A DNA stretch of 64,000 nt, taken from the NCBI GenBank assembly GCA_048498555.1, contig JBEHXT010000005.1, positions 248,001 through 312,000 of the forward strand. The letters run 5' to 3'. Each line of letters opens with the position of its first letter. Position 1 is the first letter of the stretch. Below are positions 63,290-64,000 of this stretch, piece by piece. Made by a program: the position numbers and the translations under genes. The stretch comes from Danxiaibacter sp048498555 (GTDB lineage Bacteria > Bacteroidota > Bacteroidia > Chitinophagales > Chitinophagaceae). A model generated the notes under the pieces. The model did no database searches and was not told the origin of the DNA. It saw only the letters and a list, made by a program, of their open reading frames with translations.

Positions 63290-63614
63290 TTTTAACCTTA
63301 AAGCCAAAAGCTCAAAGCCGAAAACTGTAATAATTTAACCATAAAGACCGGATTTAGGCCGTTTTTGGATCTTTCGCCCCGTACTTTTGTCGCTGAACCT
63401 TAAGGTTTAACGGCAAAACGCAAGTTTAAATAATAAGATGGGTTGAATTACGCTTTTTACTGTAATTTCACGGCGCAAAAATCCGCTCTCATATTTGTGA
63501 AACGGACAATGCACGCAGTATAAATTATATTGCAGGCTGCAACGGAATGACTGACCTTATTCTATTGTTTGCCACCGAAAAATAAATTCTATCATCATAA
63601 CTGATTTTGATTTT
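63290..63614. other. Gap between dnaX and the E2 gene
   Basis: 325 bp: a heptad array at its start, a TACTTTTG box (63382-63389) about 225 bp before the E2 ATG, and a 12-bp palindrome AACCTTAAGGTT at 63396-63407. No gene seen. Confidence 0.5.
63293..63327. repeat. Heptad array (5 units) after dnaX
   Basis: TAACCTT, AAAGCCA, AAAGCTC, AAAGCCG, AAAACTG in 7-bp register, 3 bp after the dnaX stop. No inverted partner found. Confidence 0.7.
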
Positions 63615-64000
63615 ATGGCTGAAGTGATTTTAATGCCCCGCCTGAGCGATACCATGACAGAAGGTGTTATCGCCGCATGGCATAAAAAAGTGGGTGATAC
63701 CGTTAAGAAAGGCGATTTATTAGCTGAAATAGAAACAGATAAAGCCACTATGGAACTGGAGAGTTACCAGGAAGGTACTCTTTTGCATGTTGGCTCTGAT
63801 AAAGGTGGCAAACTACAGGTAAACGATTTACTGGCAATTATTGGAAAAGCCGGTGAAGATGTAAGCGCGCTTGTTGCACAACATTCCGGTGGTGGCAACA
63901 GTCAGCCTGCTGCGGCTCCTGCTAAAGAAGAAGAGAAAAAAGAAGAGAGCAAACCTGTTGAAAATAAACCTGCTGAAGCTCCTTCTTCATCTGTTGATGT
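63615..64000 (+). CDS. Dihydrolipoamide acyltransferase (E2), N-terminal part
   Basis: The first 128 codons of an E2 subunit, cut by the window end. The lipoyl domain is complete (about 1-76), starting MAEVILMPRLSDTMTEG, with the lipoylated lysine in the ETDKATMEL motif. An Ala/Glu/Pro/Lys-rich linker follows (PAAAPAKEEEKKEESKP). The VILMPRLSDTMTEG start is the pattern of pyruvate dehydrogenase E2. It has its own upstream region, so it need not be in an operon with dnaX. Confidence 0.9.
   Translation, partial: MAEVILMPRLSDTMTEGVIAAWHKKVGDTVKKGDLLAEIETDKATMELESYQEGTLLHVGSDKGGKLQVNDLLAIIGKAGEDVSALVAQHSGGGNSQPAAAPAKEEEKKEESKPVENKPAEAPSSSVD

Noticed and set aside
1..64000. tRNA, rRNA or defence system
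   Set aside because: Gaps were scanned for T-loop words and paired arms and for nuclease or toxin motifs; none convincing. Small RNAs cannot be excluded.

Overview
The window looks like a chromosome segment of a Bacteroidota bacterium, most probably Chitinophagaceae. This is inferred from lineage-typical families (SusC/TonB-type receptors, HmuY, fasciclin and PepSY proteins, an F-type ATPase subunit a with a signal-peptide extension, a split transketolase), from near-absent Shine-Dalgarno sites, and from promoter boxes of the TAnnTTTG type with TTG about 20 nt upstream. No rRNA, tRNA, phage, intact insertion sequence, CRISPR array or recognised defence locus was seen. About 54 protein genes are called; two are cut by the window edges.

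Layout. 1-4.4 kb: two GT39/ArnT-like glycosyltransferases, a PAP2 lipid phosphatase and a Nudix-derived regulator. 4.7-12.5 kb: ligA, eno, a DivIC/FtsB-like protein, nth and an amidohydrolase lipoprotein. 12.7-17.8 kb: ferritin, then a probable haem-uptake trio (DUF6607-like protein, TonB receptor, HmuY lipoprotein). 18.0-22.4 kb: ileS with a DksA-like protein carrying a histone-H1-like tail. 22.7-31.7 kb: ABC exporter, rbfA, LolC/E-like permease, transketolase N-half, WecA-like transferase, frr, PPK2, mscL, scpA. 31.8-37.9 kb: PepSY membrane protein, large FAD/Fe-S oxidoreductase, fasciclin lipoprotein. 38.0-43.3 kb: a minus-strand block from a TonB receptor to a winged-helix regulator, with a promoter and palindromic operator at its head. 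43.5-47.1 kb: two YD-like lipoproteins and PlsC. 47.4-51.7 kb: the atpB-E-F-H-A operon, without atpG. 52.0-64 kb: ABC exporter, dnaB, rsmE, an L,D-transpeptidase, a GNAT-like protein, an SDR protein, dnaX and the start of a lipoyl-domain E2 subunit.

The most striking thing is in the gaps. About 30 short intergenic blocks are built from degenerate words repeated with an exact period of 7 bp. There are several word families (AGCTNNN, ATTTSAA, GTACNNN, AGGNNNN). Many occur as inverted pairs around a short core, and about ten overlap or lie within 5 nt of a stop codon. A composite module of four word families occurs three times; two inverted copies bracket one gene (58836-60017), and the third contains 13 perfect GATACCT units plus four CACACCT units. 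This resembles in form the heptanucleotide STRR repeats known from cyanobacteria, but the inverted pairing, the fixed module order and the contact with stop codons look unusual.

Other items: an in-frame run of nine A in dnaX where slippage would give a short gamma form; a DnaB with a glycine-rich linker and an SSB-like acidic tip; a perfect 19-bp palindrome between the -33 and -7 elements of a TonB-receptor promoter; and a DksA-like protein that has lost most zinc ligands. All functional calls rest on reading motifs by eye; no database search was run.
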